This document shows, piece by piece, positions 22,511 through 35,608 of a stretch of 64,000 nucleotides of DNA. Source of the DNA: Brachynemurus nebulosus (lineage: Eukaryota; Arthropoda; Insecta; Neuroptera; Myrmeleontidae); assembly GCA_035578155.1 (NCBI GenBank), contig JAPWDM010000014.1:12751501-12815500 (forward strand), read 5' to 3'. Made by a program: the position numbers and the translations under genes. The notes beneath the pieces were generated by a model. The model saw only the letters and a list, made by a program, of their open reading frames with translations. It was not told where the DNA came from and made no database searches. How positions within the stretch are numbered: position 1 is the first letter of the stretch; every line of letters begins with the position of its first letter.

Positions 22511-23869
22511 GTCTGTTGGGTGGTTTACTTTTGACGCCTTTGAGACGCTAGGACCTTAGAGGACATACCCGTTATCCATCTAATATAGCTAAGCTTAGCT
22601 AGCTATAATATAGGTATACTAATAAATTTTCCCATGCTATACTATAATCAAAGAGAAAACCTACACAGGATGAAAGGTTATGGGATAAGGAATCCAGAAA
22701 AGTCCAGACGCCTCTGTTTGAAGACCGTTGAACTCGGCGGAAACGTCTCAAAATTGAAGCGTCAGTAAAAGTAAATAAATACCAACGCCTGGGCAGAGCT
22801 CGGCGCAGGCTCGTCCCATTGTCTTTTTTTTTATTGAGGATAAATTCAACTCATTCTGTCAATTGGTGTCGTATAAAATTATATATTTCTGATAAAACTT
22901 TTCTCGGTAGGAGAAAGATAATATATAGGATAATTTTATCCAATATCATTTAATAAATGTAAGAGTAAACGAATAACATTAAAAATCTTTAGAGTTAACT
23001 CGTCCGAGGTACTGATAAAACACGTAGATTTATCACAACAATCAGTTTTTTGAAACGCGTGTAGATTCATGAGATAATATTAAAATTCTAAGCATCCATC
23101 AATACTTCAAGTAAGAGTGGAATTTTTTTCTTTTCTCCTTTTTAATTTAATGATATTTCAGTTGTATGAAAAACATCGGAAAAAATTATCAAAAATTTTA
23201 CAAATTTTCTTGGTCGAAGTTTTCGAATAAGAAGGAAAAAAAAACTTATTGAAACATTAAAAAAAATATATTGCCAACAGTAGGTAGCAACTCTGTCGAC
23301 CATATTACATTATTCTTATCTCTATGTAAAATCACTTGAATATTTAGCGAAGTAAGGAATTTTAAAAATGGGAAACTTGTACAAAAAAAATTTACAAAAA
23401 AAAAAAGTGTGAGGTAAAAATAAAGATATATCTATATTTTACGTAACAGTACCTATTTTAATTTTACGGTGGTTCGAAAAGAGTTTTTTTTTTTGATAGA
23501 AGAAAAATATAAATTTACATTCTCATTTGGTTTTAACGCCAAATGTATATGCTAGTGTTGGGTTAAGATACATAACTCCACACATTGAGGTGGACCACTC
23601 AGACGAAAGATGTTCAGGCCCGGACCTAAGGGTGGGCAAATCGAGGCCCCGGCCCCGGGCGTCAGTTTCAGGGGGCGCCAAAATCATACTAGGTCGGTCT
23701 ATATCAAATGATCTAAAAAAAAAATTGGTTGCTCGACCATTTTAGAAAGAATTAACAGGTATTCTTCCAGTTGTTTCTATTATATTTGAAGTATTGAGAA
23801 CAATTCTTTAAAAATTATCTTGAACCGTTTAGGCGTGGTAACCATTTTTGTTTTCCAATTTGCGTGCTG
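22511..23869. other. non-coding stretch with undefined repeat remnants
   Basis: GTTTACTTTTGACGCC at 22525 and its near complement GACGC/GCGTCAGTAAAAGTAAAT around 22760 suggest a decayed TIR element at about 22505-22840. A GC-rich patch at 23617-23685 (CCGGACCTAAGGGTGGGCA and following) resembles hAT-type element ends, but I found no partner. No gene is recognised. Confidence 0.35.
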
Positions 23870-24484
23870 ATTTTTGTGTTTGCAACCATTTATGCCAATG
23901 CACATATTTCATAAACCGCTTATCCTAAAAGTTTGAAATAAAAACCATTTTAGAGGTAACGAATGTCTTTTTATTTTAAGAGATGTCCATATTTAACCTA
24001 TTTTCGTCCCTTCCATAAGAAAACATTTTTTTTCTTATAGAAGGAATGTTTTAAACCTTGCTTAGTATTTTTTCTCGTGATTTTTTATGAGAATAGCTAT
24101 ACGGGTACAACTACCCATTATGAAACAAATACAGACTCTTTCAGTTGTGAAACTTGTAGCCTTTAATTTTTACAAACCTCCGAAAACTGACTTTTTTCCA
24201 AATTTTGGAATTTTGCGCCCCTGTATCTCCGATGGGACTGGTGATAAAAATTTGAAATTTGCACAACTTGTAGTGCTTTCGGAGTAGATTTATTAAAATA
24301 AAAAATCAACTTGTACCTATATTGACCCTTTACAAAATCCTCAATTTTTATCATTGCCGCAATGGGAAAAATTAGAGTTTTATAAAGCACATATACTTTT
24401 GACAATTTATGTCAAATGTTGGAGAGAGGGGCGCAATTTTCAAGTTTCAGACCCGGTTTTAAAAAATCGTAGATCCGCGGCTGA
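23870..24484. repeat. dispersed repeat, copy B (copy A at 5835-6768)
   Basis: Same order and orientation as copy A but without the 262-bp MITE, and with short deletions. Provides the empty-site allele for the MITE at 6404. No coding capacity; short frames on both strands are incidental. Confidence 0.85.
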
Positions 24485-25895
24485 AGACGTTACAAAACGT
24501 CCCAATTATTTTAAGGGTAAAATCTTTTTCACAAGTTACGTGACTTAAGACAATTTTGTATTTTTGTTTTAAAAACATCCTTTTCTTTCCTTTTCAGAAC
24601 AAAACAATTTTTTAAACTTTGCTTTGAGGTAGGAATTGTAACAAACTTCTAATCTTTAATCGATTTCCTTTTTTAAAATGGCGTCATAGGTAGTGTGGGT
24701 GACTTCAAATATAAACTTTCCCGCTGGAAAGAACTGATGGCAAAATTTCAAAAAATTTTATAAAATATAATTTTTAGAAATTTTAGTTTACAACTTTGTT
24801 CTCGACAATTGTCCTTAAAAATGTATTCACTAACCCCTGGTAGGAATGCATGTGAAACAAAAGTATCATACGTACCTATTCGTTGTTTTTCATGAGTGCT
24901 CTCTTTCTGAGACAAGCGATCGCAAGTTATCAAGTCAATAAACGACTCAACGCAAATAATACGAATATAAAGTCTACTATGTATTACACCCGTAATAGCA
25001 AATACATAAAACTTTGTCCACTTTGCCTCTTTTCTACCGTTTCATTGACTTCGAGTTCAAAATTATTCTGTATTCCCAGATCTAAAGGGTTAAAGGGTTG
25101 GTAAAAAATGAACTAACAACAATAAAAAGAAAAGTAGAAATAGTTAACATATCTGATTTGATATAGGCTCAATATTTGGTCGGCGCTGTGTTCGATTCCA
25201 TCGTTTACAACTTGTCTAAAAACTACTCGTGTAAATATTTATAAATCCTACTTGATACTCTCAACCTTATAAAAGATTCCTTTAATACTGTTACGAATAA
25301 GTAAATATAGGTATATTTAACTTTCGGCAGTTGCAACTTATTTTAATTCAAGCATTTCAGAAACCAACAACAAAATTTATTCAAAACATTTTCTGTTCGA
25401 GTAGTCGAAGCAGCTACTTGAAAAACACTTAAGGACCGTTACGTTACCTCTGTATTGCCCGTAAAATTCTCACAACCACATAAAATTTTATTAAGGGAGG
25501 ACTATTTTGATATTATTAACACAAGCCATACTATAGATTAATAGCTTAAGGTTATTTAAAATACTCAAATAAAAATTGAAGAAGTTAAAGATTTCATCCC
25601 ATAAATATGAGCTCTATGCCCGCAACAATAATTCTTATTGTTTCGCATTTTTAAACTAGGGGAAAGTGGAATAAGATGAAAGAGTTAACCTTTGATGACA
25701 AATAAAAGTTTTTGAGATAAATAATTTTTTCAAAATATCAGAAAAATAATAAACAATTTATATTTTTATAAAACATATAAATAAAGAAAAAGCATTCTAC
25801 AAAAAAGCATTCCCCAATATTTTCCACCAGAGATGGGACAACAAGGAGTACCCAACAGTATAAGAAGTTACAAACAACTCTACATAAAGGAAACA
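24485..25895. other. AT-rich non-coding stretch
   Basis: Nothing recognisable. Frames at 24748-24933 and 24883-25104 lie on opposite strands across the same text and lack motifs. Confidence 0.4.
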
Positions 25896-25897
25896 TA

Positions 25898-26406
25898 CCG
25901 TAAACATGGATTACTTGAGCCCAAAATGAAAAAAAATATTATCTTTTGTTTTGTGTCTACTGCAGTCAGTAGTAGAAGTAAGTTACATGTTTATCTGACA
26001 GGTAACAGCACTAGGTTCACTGTGTTTAAGTAGTTCTGAAAACTGACACTAGATGTCAGGCGGGTGTTGTTTACTCTCTACTTGAACCAACGTCTCTAAT
26101 TAGTAAAAATTTCTGCCATAGTCCCGGACTTAGGTCTTACCATAAGAGCTGCTGTAAAAGCTGAATTTCCAGAATGGAAATTCGCTAAAAAGTACTACAT
26201 GGTCCCAAACTGTTTTCAATTGGGACCTACATTGAAATTTAGGTTTTGGCTCAATGGGCTCAAGTAACCCGATCTTGAAGTTAATTTGAACTAAAATCTA
26301 AAACTTCATAAAATTTATGTACCATAAGAAAAAATCCATATTATAGTAATAAACTAACCGTAGTCATATACAGATTAACATACTGAATTCCCTACTCCGT
26401 TTACGG
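25898..26406. mobile_element. TA-target element with CCGTAAAC ends, copy 2
   Basis: Ends CCGTAAACA and GTTTACGG are inverted and flanked by TA. The subterminal motif TTACTTGAGCCCA at 25911 and GGGCTCAAGTAACCCG at 26256 are inverted relatives. The right part is the reverse complement of 62815-63010 (for example GTAATAAACTAACCGTAG..), and the left part matches the complement of about 63590-63700. It is therefore a shorter, opposite-orientation copy of the element at 62738-63767. The open frame at 25833-26033 straddles the element edge and is not a gene. Confidence 0.8.
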
Positions 26407-26454
26407 TATCTATTCTCTTTAATAAATCAATATGTACACAGAAACGGCTCAACC

Positions 26455-26600
26455 AAAAGCGGTGTCCAGTGCAAAGTTAATTTGTGGGGCCTTGAAATAA
26501 ATTTTGTAAAACAAAATTTCGATTTTGCCAAATTTTATCTTTTGGTGTAGAATCACTCTAGCCTTACTACTTCTGGTACAGACTTCCCTATCGTGTCTCA
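26455..26600. repeat. dispersed repeat fragment shared with 52660-52890
   Basis: AAGTTAATTTGTGGGGCCTT at 26475 matches AAATTAACCTGCGGGGCCTT at 52662. Both are followed downstream by AATC(A/G)CT..CCTTACT(A/G)CTT..TGGTAC. This copy has only one unit of the 31-bp motif that is tandemly repeated at 52857-53033. Confidence 0.5.
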
Positions 26601-26926
26601 CCTTCCCCTACTTACAAAATGTATTTTTTCTATTCCTAAGATCCATACTTTTATAATTCTTAAAAAAGTAGTAATAAAACATGCTAGAACAACTGCTACA
26701 GTATGAAAACTTCACGGAAAACTTTACATTATAGTTTTCAACGAATAGATATATAACAACTTAAAAATTTTATTATAAAACATTACAGATTTTTGTTATT
26801 CAATTATGTAAATAAAGAAATTTTACATTTTTCCGCCTTCAGAACAGAATAAAAATGTCGTCAAAGTAATATAAGTGAATACTGTAGCAGTCAGTAAGTT
26901 AGCGAACCGTTGGAAAGCAAATGAAT

Positions 26927-26930
<4 letters not shown>

Positions 26931-27002
<72 letters not shown>
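26931..27002. repeat. (TA)n microsatellite, about 72 bp
   Basis: Uninterrupted alternating TA. The Tyr-Ile repeat frame on the minus strand across it is an artefact. Confidence 0.98.
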
Positions 27003-27003
<1 letters not shown>

Positions 27004-29187
27004 CGTTCACATTTTGAACAACGCAATTAATTGAAAAGGCGTTACTTTAAAGGCGAGGATAATACAATACTTAATTAAATTGATATTTCGTGTAACTTAT
27101 TAAAATGCGTACGAAAATAAGTATTTTAAAAAAAGAAAAACGAAATGAAGCACGCGCGCGTTGTAAGAATATTTTTTTACACTTTTTTCCGTTTTCCTAT
27201 AAGAAAATTGTCTGTGTAGTAGATATTGATAAATATATATTTAGTATGATGTTTCAGTGATGTTTAAACTGTTTTGGTCAAAATAATAATTGTTTTATAA
27301 TAATTGTTAAACCAATTGAACATTATTAAATTACAAAAGTTCTATTAATGAAGAAAATGTTCATCTCTCCAAGACCATTTGATTGATTAGTATATTATAC
27401 TATACAGGTTAGCCAGTTTCGCTAGTTTTTTGGTCCCAATTTTTAAATGCATATATAACTCAGTGGTGTAGAATCTAATTATTAAAAAATTGCAAACTAA
27501 ATAGGTTTATATGATATACGTACGTATAAAAGAAAAATCTTTACAAACGTGTGCTTTCGGAAATCGAAAATAACTAACTTCGTCTTGAGGAAAGTGTGTT
27601 GGCGAATATTTACTTACTTTAAATACAAAATCTGCTATCCATTTTTAAATTATGCTTTTTACCTAGTTGAACGTCATTGGTAAAAGATATCAAAGTTACA
27701 AATTTTTTGTGTAATTGTGGTATTTACTATAGTAATTAAAGGTTTGCTTACTTTTGTAACTATGGAGATGGCTTGCCCGTAGTAAGTTGTAGTAAAAAAA
27801 AATGGGCATAGGACAATAACATGTAACTGGCCTACCTGTTTAGCAAACAGTGCCATATTGATGTATCTTGCATCTCTCCAGAGTTATTTATATTGCAGTA
27901 GTAATAGTCTTACTGACTAAGTACCTGAGGATTTAAAAGAAATTGGAAAGTCTATAATTTCCAGGTTGCCGAATAAGTAAGTACATGTTGAAAACTTAAA
28001 AAATTTGTAGTTCCAATTTTTTGTAATTTTAGTATTCGAAAGTACCTAGTCCTATTACCCGTATATAGTCGAACGTAGATAAGCGAGGTTTCGAGGAACC
28101 GTGATTTAGTTTTCTACAACTAAACGAAGTAGATATGTGCGTTTGGAGTAAGAGGTATGTTTGTATATTTGTATATGTTCGTGTACCTGTTGTCATTTCT
28201 CCTCAAAACGGCTTAATTTTAATATATGCCGGGTCATAATAAAATGAAAAATTTTAAAATTAAAGATTTCAAAATTGACAGCTAAACGCTGTGAAGTGTT
28301 TCAAAAAGTTTCCGTAAGCTTTTCGGAATGCTCAAAGAACTCAAATTTTCATTGTTTTATCTCATATTCCTTAGTTTTAAAAATAAAGTTTTAAAAGTAG
28401 GCGCTACCTGTGAATTGAGACAACCTAAAAATATACTATTTTTGGCAAATCAACGATAGTGCACACCTAACTCCCATTTAGCTATAGTAATATCAGATGT
28501 TTAACATTTACTGAAGTAAGAAAAAAAATAAATAAATAAAAATCGTAAATAATTTTCAATAAATGTATAATTATGGGTTATTATTTAGATATTTATTATT
28601 TCAATAAAATACTTAATTGAAAAAATCAAAAAACGCGACTGCGGAAAAAGTAAGCTAAAACGGTGAAAACAAGATGAGAGACAGAAAAAGAAAAATGAAT
28701 GAAAAAGTAAAGCAGTCGGATGCATACATATTGTACTAAATAAAATAGAAATGTATGATGCCTCCGAAACAGACTAAGAAACAGACATAATTAGAGGATA
28801 CATACAAACTTTCGAAAAACATTACCCTCCTTCTGATGCAGTCCGGTAAAAAACAAATTAAGACCATTAAATGCTGATGTTTGATATCTATATCTCTATA
28901 TATCTACTTTGTTTTTTAGATAAAGGAAATGAAGCTAAACGGCTGAACGCAGCCTATACAGATCCGTATCTATTTGCCCCAAATTTACTGAATTTAAAAA
29001 AAAAAAAACAATATTAAATGTACCTACCTACTTCGAAAATTTTTTTTCTATTTATGTTTATTATTTATGCCCTAAATCTATTTTATCAACAAATTAATAT
29101 ACCGTTCCATTCAAAAAAGTACAAGTTTGTACTATAGCTCAAAAACTAAAGGAAATATAAAGCTTCTGGTCATAGAAATCAACAGCC
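27003..29187. other. AT-rich non-coding stretch
   Basis: Nothing recognisable as a gene or complete mobile element. Short ORFs such as 27674-27856 (minus) have no conserved motif. Confidence 0.4.
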
Positions 29188-29195
29188 CTGAGTTG

Positions 29196-29509
29196 CAGGG
29201 CCACCTTAGCCAATAGGCTACCCTAGGCCATGGCCTAGGGGCGGGAGATTTTTAGGGGCGGAAAATTTTTTAAATAGGGCGGAAAAATGAGTAATTAAGG
29301 TTTTCTTTTTTGCTCGTCACTTATTTTTTTTAAGATCTAAAGTTTGTAAAAAAGGTAGGAAAAGGGGCAGCAAATTTTTAAGACAGGGTAGAAAAATTTG
29401 TTTTTGACGTTCTTTTTTTCTTTTTCAAGATTTTCGTTTTTTCAAACAAAAGGTAGGGGCGGCATTTTTCAAGGTGCCTAGGGGCGGACTCAAGGTTAAT
29501 CCGGCCCTG
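29196..29509. mobile_element. hAT-type MITE, 314 bp
   Basis: Starts CAGGGCCACCTTAGCC and ends GGTTAATCCGGCCCTG. Flanks CTGAGTTG and CCGAGTGG agree at six of eight positions, a decayed 8-bp duplication. The interior has a CCTAGGCCATGGCCTAGG palindrome at 29222, TTTTGCTCGTCACTTATTTT at 29307, and GGGGCGGCATTTTTCAAGGT near the right end, all family hallmarks seen again at 43807 and 45171. Confidence 0.85.
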
Positions 29510-29517
29510 CCGAGTGG

Positions 29518-31377
29518 TATCTACAACTGTTATCTGAACAATTTTTGATTAAGTCAATAATTTAGCCGTAATAATGAAAATGGAAACTCTCAAAAAAATG
29601 ACGCTGTATAAACAACAATAGAAGATAGGCGATCATATTAGTTTATTTCACATCTCCAAAACGGTTCTTGATTTTAGGTAAGGATGTTTGGCCACTAAGT
29701 ATGTTCTTATATCGCGAAAGTTGTTGTAATTTCACTACATCAACTAGTGAAATACAGACCAACTATATTTGAATAAAATAATTAAGTAGTTTTTATACAT
29801 AACGACCGAAAAAGTTTAGAGTCACGTGACAACAAATCATATAGATAGACACTATTACAAATTAACCCAGAAGTAAGTGAATATTTGTGTATAATACACC
29901 TATATGTTGTTCGCAGTTGAGTTCAATATAGTAATAAAAGCATTATTAAATAAATAATAAAAAGGAATTAATTAAACCGGGAACTCAAACTTGAAACCCG
30001 TCATACTGTAGTTTATGACTTTGTGATTGAGTGCACGCTTCTTTATTATATCAATATAAACTAGCAAACTATGCTTTAAATATATTCCTAATAAAATAGT
30101 AATTTAGAAAAACTTTTATCACGGTAAATTAAAGACAAAGCGATAGAGCTCCTAAATGGCATTAAAACTCGCTCCGTCATACAAAATAGTAACAATTAAG
30201 GACAATTACTTTTGCATAATGTAATTTTTTATCGTCTAAAAGTAAGATAAGAAGTGAAACTTTCTTTTTTTTTTTCAAATAAGACAGTGAATGGAATAAC
30301 TTGTTTTGAATCACCGTTCTGTAGAAATAATTATATGGAAATTTCATTCAATTTAGTTACTAAACTCTGGAGACATTATCGTTAATATATTGAAAAGGCA
30401 GATGGTATTTTCATTTTGATAATCTAAATACGATCAAACATAGAACGAATGAACCTACACCCCCTCAAATTTCCCACACTATTTGACAGGAAGAAATATT
30501 AATAGTCTGCTTTTATTAAATGTTCTTTTTATACATATAATCAATATTAACATTAAAATTTTAAAACATTAATATTAAGTGTGGAATAACTTATTCACAA
30601 ATCGACTTATGCAAAAGCAAATTATTTCAAAACCATTTAAAGATAAAGGAGTTAAATATTTGTATCAGGAGTGAACTAACTCCTCCAAAGGATCGGGGAG
30701 GCCTTTAATGTCAAGCCCCTTATAGTATAAAAAAGAAAGAGCAGTTTATCCTAAACTATAGTTGCCAACCCAAAGAAAAAATCTAGCTAAAAACTTTCCA
30801 AATTGGTTGAAGTTTTAACAATAACTTCGGGATCCGTTACCCATCGATTCGGACTCGCCTATCGGCTGTGACACAGGGCCCTTATGCAGCAAAAATTCAG
30901 TTTGTTTATTCAAAAACATACTGTCGAAGAAAGTCAATAACTAACAAGTTTCAGTACTCCTTACCAATGTGGCACACCTTTCTATAATAAGAATTTCTGT
31001 AGATATGATCTAAGTCTTTACACTTTGCTTTCTTTACCTAAAGACTGTGACGCTGTTGTAAGTTATCCAACACACCTTTTACACAATATTCAACTTCCCC
31101 GGAGTTCTCTTTGAAACTGTTAAAAGTATGCTAACATATTCCACGAATATTTAGAGTAAATAATATTAAATACACACATATAATGCTCCGAATACAGGGT
31201 ATGGAACTAAACTATAAATACAAAGAAAAGTATGAAATTTCTAGAAACTTCTTACTACCAAACACATTTCAAAACAAATAAAAAGAATGGTTGATTTTAG
31301 CTGAAAAAGATTAACGAATACCTGATTTTCTAAGTGATTCAAACACTACCATGATTTCTGATTATCAAATAATTCGG
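29518..31377. other. AT-rich non-coding stretch
   Basis: Nothing recognisable. A slightly less AT-rich patch at 30680-30900 carries no frame or repeat that I can name. Confidence 0.4.
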
Positions 31378-31385
31378 GTAATAAC

Positions 31386-32670
31386 CAGGCTTGCCAATCG
31401 TTCGTTTTTCAACCAGACAGTCCGATTATAACGCGATTTGTTCAGATTCAGTTTCTTATGTGCGACTGGACTTAAACTGTCGTTCTAACAATGTCACTAT
31501 TTTGGTTTAGTAGTCTCTTGTATAATTATAATTAAGATTCTGTAGCTTCTGATTAGTTTGGTATTGCAGAATATTGTCCTTCAGTGCTTATGTAAGTGTT
31601 CTTCCACTTAACTCACAACTGTTAACTATTTCACGTTGTTTAAATAATGAGAATTAGATACGTATTAATTATATATTACCTTATTTATAAATTACACTAA
31701 AATTTGTTCGATTTCTCGAGTATTTTTTATTCAGTATTTTCGATTAATTACTTTTTCTGAAAAATAACGCAATTTAATTAAGGGGCGCAGCCACATAACT
31801 TATCATTTTAATTATTGTTTAAGATAACGTAGTAACATCGAAGAATAATTTACTTAATAAATTTCTAACACTGACTGAATGACAGACAACGCACAGCCTA
31901 AACCGTTGGGTTTAGAAGAATGCAATTTTGCACAGGAGTTCCCTATGTAACGTAGGTGAACACTAGGAAAGGATTTTTAAAAATTCGTCCCCTAAATGGG
32001 TTAAATATGGGATGAAAATTTGTATGAAAATTCGTCATTTTTGAAGTTAGAGATATATAAAAATATGTTACTATGACTATTCAAATAAATAATATTTTAT
32101 ACACTGATTGACAGACAACACACAGCCTAAATTGTTGGGTTTAGAAGGACGAAATTTAGCACAGAAGATATGAAGGTTGACGTTTAGGCTTCTATTTATA
32201 AATAAAAGTCAGTTGTGTAAACGTTTCTGGAAATTCATTCCCTAAGAAGGGTTACAACAAGAAATGAAAGTTCTTATGGGAAGTTCGTCATTTTTAAATT
32301 AGAACCGTGGAAATTGGACTTTTGAAAAACATTGAAAGTGAGTAGTGAGAACCTAATAAAAAGATATTGCCGATGGGAAATCCGATCGGGTATACAGCTA
32401 GCATATCAATAAAATATTAAAACCAAAGTCAGTCGTAGACACTATAAGAATATAAATATGTTAGAGATAAATTTTTATATTGCAGATGCTTTTCCAAAGA
32501 AATGCGGGGGGGACAAAATAAATGCCATGTTTAGCCTTTTTAAGCCTTTTTTGACGGTAACCCACACGACGGAGTAAGTGAAAGAAAATTCTCCCCCCAC
32601 AGCTCCATCTCACGTCTCGACAACAAACTTTGATATCTGGTTGTCGGAAATTGAAAGGTTGGCAAGCCTG
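31386..32670. mobile_element. hAT element (CAGGCTTGCCAA ends) with nested insertion
   Basis: Ends CAGGCTTGCCAATC and (complement) CAGGCTTGCCAACC are inverted repeats. Flanks GTAATAAC (31378-31385) and ATAATAAC (32671-32678) agree at seven of eight bases. The middle (about 31850-32401) is a Helitron-like repeat, leaving roughly 730 bp of hAT sequence. No transposase fragment is visible, so it is non-autonomous. Confidence 0.85.
31850..32401 (+). mobile_element. Helitron-like non-autonomous repeat, copy 1
   Basis: Body landmarks are CTAACACTGACTGAATGACA, GACAACGCACAGCCTAAACC and a related half-copy beginning ACACTGATTGACAGACAAC at 32101. The 3' end is a short hairpin CGATGGGAAATCCGATCG followed by GGTATACAGCTAG, as in Helitrons (hairpin then CTRR). 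The 5' end reads TTTACTTAATAAATTTC, where the other copies have TCTACTT, so the start is less sure. It sits inside the surrounding hAT element. Confidence 0.7.
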
Positions 32671-32678
32671 ATAATAAC

Positions 32679-34690
32679 TCTGCCAGAAAATTTTTCTTAA
32701 GAAGATTATATATCTGTATTCCTATATATCTTGTCTACTGATAATTTGTGTACAATTTTCCTGAATATATTCGAATGCATGTATACATCTTAAACAAAGA
32801 CAGCATCTAATTTAAATAACTTATCTCAACAATGAACAGAGACAGGTATAATAACGTGTTATTAAAATCATATATAATTCATACAGTATTAGCTAAGATT
32901 TACGTGTTCATATTTAGATAGGTATATGAGGTACATTAAACCTAAATTCTACTAAAATATTTAAACTTCGTTATACGAAATATAAGTTTGTTCGTACCGG
33001 TATATAAACTACAGTGTATACAAGATGATACAAGTAGTTACAATGTTGACAATTTAAAATTTTTCATGGTAAAACTGTAACAAATGCGTTACAAAGCGAC
33101 AAAGTTAATATCCAGATAAGTAGATGTGATTTTCTACTTGTAAGATGAATCCCGTTTAACGTTAGAATTACCTAGGCTTTTCATATTCCTATTATATTGT
33201 ATAATTCTCCTCCAACCCAATTTGGTGGATATTTACAAGATGTATGTGAAGCTTTAGTGTGTTATGTTTTCGACATAATATGAAGAATACATTTTATATT
33301 TCGAAATTGTTAAGGAGTACCGTACACTTAATTTGTAATGTTATGAGAAAGTGTTGTAATAGTATTTTACAATATAAGTTCGGTAAGTTGCTTTTACCGA
33401 TCGAGAAAGTGTTGCGAAAACGAGACCCACAGGGTCGAGTTTTTGCAATTTTCGAGGACTTTCACTTAACGCATCGTGTATTGTATAATATTTTTTTGCA
33501 CGATCGATTTAAAATAATTAAGAATAAAAATATGTTAAATAAAAAATAAAATTCGGATAACATAGGTGAAATTTATATTTCTATGTTATGACATAGAATG
33601 CCATAAATAGATATTATAAATATTCATAAACTAATACGAATCCACAGTATACGAATCTTTGTAGTGACAATTGACAACTATATTTGTAAATAAAAAATTA
33701 AGTGTCAATATTTCACTGGCGTGAATATTTTTTTTTGAATTTTCTATTAAAAAAATTGAGGAAAATAGTTTATTAAACTATAATATTAGTGAGAATAATG
33801 AAACTGATGAAGCATTTTATTTTTGGCTGCAAATTTATTCTCGTAAAATGAAAAGAAGATTATGAAAACCCCAGAAAATTTTAATGATTGAACGACCTTT
33901 TGAAATGTCAATAAAATAAGAAGATTAATGCCAACAATAATAATAATAATGTGCAAACTAGTGAAAATTTTCATATTAATCGATTTATTTTCCTAATTGT
34001 TCAAATTGTACTTTTAATTTCAATATAAATAAATAAATACAATCATTTTTGAGCTAATTTCACTTACCACACTCCTATTCACTTACCACGCATCTATTTC
34101 ACTTACCGCACTGTTATTTTTTGGTTTCCATGGATATAAACAAACGTTCGGGAAATGTAACTTACCAGCATTGTCAACAGCATCGGTAAATGTATGAGAA
34201 TACACGATCGTGCAAAAAAAAATTTTTAGTATGAAAGCTAAAGGCATATAATATAAGTATCACTGTGAAATTTGCAATTTTTTTTTATTTTTTGGTTTAG
34301 TTAGGTTCTCTGAAAAAAAAACCGTGCGCATCATAGCTACGTAGTACGTAGTTAATAACAATATATTTTCTTTCCAATCAACCAGTTGAACTTTATCGTG
34401 TCGACCAATGTATGAAGAACTACATATGTAATCTGATGTACATAACTGCACCAAAATGAAAATTTCTTTAATCCAAACTAATAAATGAAGGGCACAGGGG
34501 GAAAAACGATCATAGTCACAAAAAGTAAAAAAATGCCAAAATTCATGCTGTTATGTTGGCAGTATACAGAATATTGACCCCGTGCTAATATTACACGTTA
34601 AAATCAAACATAGTCCGTGATATGCAGGGGAAGAACAAATTTTTTTGCTGAAAAATGCGCATATAATACAGGATTCAATGCCAAATTTCG
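32679..34690. other. AT-rich non-coding stretch
   Basis: The longest frame (33259-33549, plus) lacks any domain I recognise. A CpG-containing patch at 33390-33500 could be an old coding or regulatory remnant, but nothing supports a call. Confidence 0.35.
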
Positions 34691-35290
34691 CGAAAACGGC
34701 TAGCCGTTTATTTTCTGCTGGCATGGCGTCTTCTAGCTTACTATATTAGTAATAACCACCGAAAGTTTGAACTAGATCCTATGCGTGGTTTTCAGGCAAA
34801 AAATTTTTATGTTGAAAAATGCGCGATTCACACTTTAAAGTTTAAAAACGCTCCCCTGAAAAATTTACTTTTTGTGCCCTGTACCCTTCAAATGCGAAAG
34901 TGAGTTTGTTTGTTTATTTGTCTGGCTTTCACACCTCACCAGCTTAACCAATCAACTTAAAACATAGCACAGACGTAGCTTGCGGGAGAGAGACGGTTAT
35001 AGGCTACTTTTTATCTCGAGAAAATATTCTATTCCTGGGGGAAAATGAATTAAATTATAACAGGTGACTATTAAAAAACATCATCATCAAGCATCAAGTG
35101 AGTCTAAAAGGGGGGGGGTAAGGGTGTCAGGACACCCCCCTTAACTCCCCCCTTAACGACAAAATATTTTATTGATAAAATAAGTGCCTATGTCTACATA
35201 GACGATTCATGATTTGACGTAAAATTTCGGGAAAACGGCCAGCCGTGTATCTTCTGCTGGCATGGCGCTTTTATGTTCGTATTATTTCGC
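34690..35290. repeat. local duplication plus dispersed-repeat text
   Basis: GCGAAAACGGCTAGCCGT..TTCTGCTGGCATGGCG at 34691-34727 recurs as GGGAAAACGGCCAGCCGT..TTCTGCTGGCATGGCG at 35229-35267. Between them, 34895-35090 has AGTTTGTTTGTTTATTTGTC.. and GACGGTTATAGGCTACTTTT, wording common in insect dispersed repeats. This is followed by a G8/C6 stem (AGGGGGGGGG..GGACACCCCCC) at 35108-35142. No frame is supported. Confidence 0.5.
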
Positions 35291-35608
35291 TCCCGTATCT
35301 TTAAAAAATGTTCTTTTATGGCGATTTAGGTAAAATTCAACGTATACATAAGAAAAAAAATTATTTAAAATAAAATTAGTGGTAATAATTTTTTATAGTT
35401 TTTGTTATAAATAATAAAAAAATTAAAAACACAAAAAAATTTTTGGTAAACTTTACACTTTATACTATAGTAAAGAAAATCTCACCTCGACCATTTAAAT
35501 TCATTTTACTGTAACAAAAGTCCGAGGTCAAAACCCCCAAGCATTCTACTATATTAAATTCAGTCATTTTATCCGAATTAATTAATTTGGCAATTCATCC
35601 AGTTCTTA

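Noticed and set aside
26823..27026. Open frame of Tyr-Ile repeats (also at 47364-47612, 57148-57384, 59544-59873, 62322-62588)
   Set aside because: Each is a read-through of a (TA)n microsatellite, which has no stops in those frames; no protein is implied.
33259..33549. 96-codon plus-strand frame
   Set aside because: No domain, no signal peptide, no start context and no repeat family recognised; consistent with chance in AT-rich DNA.
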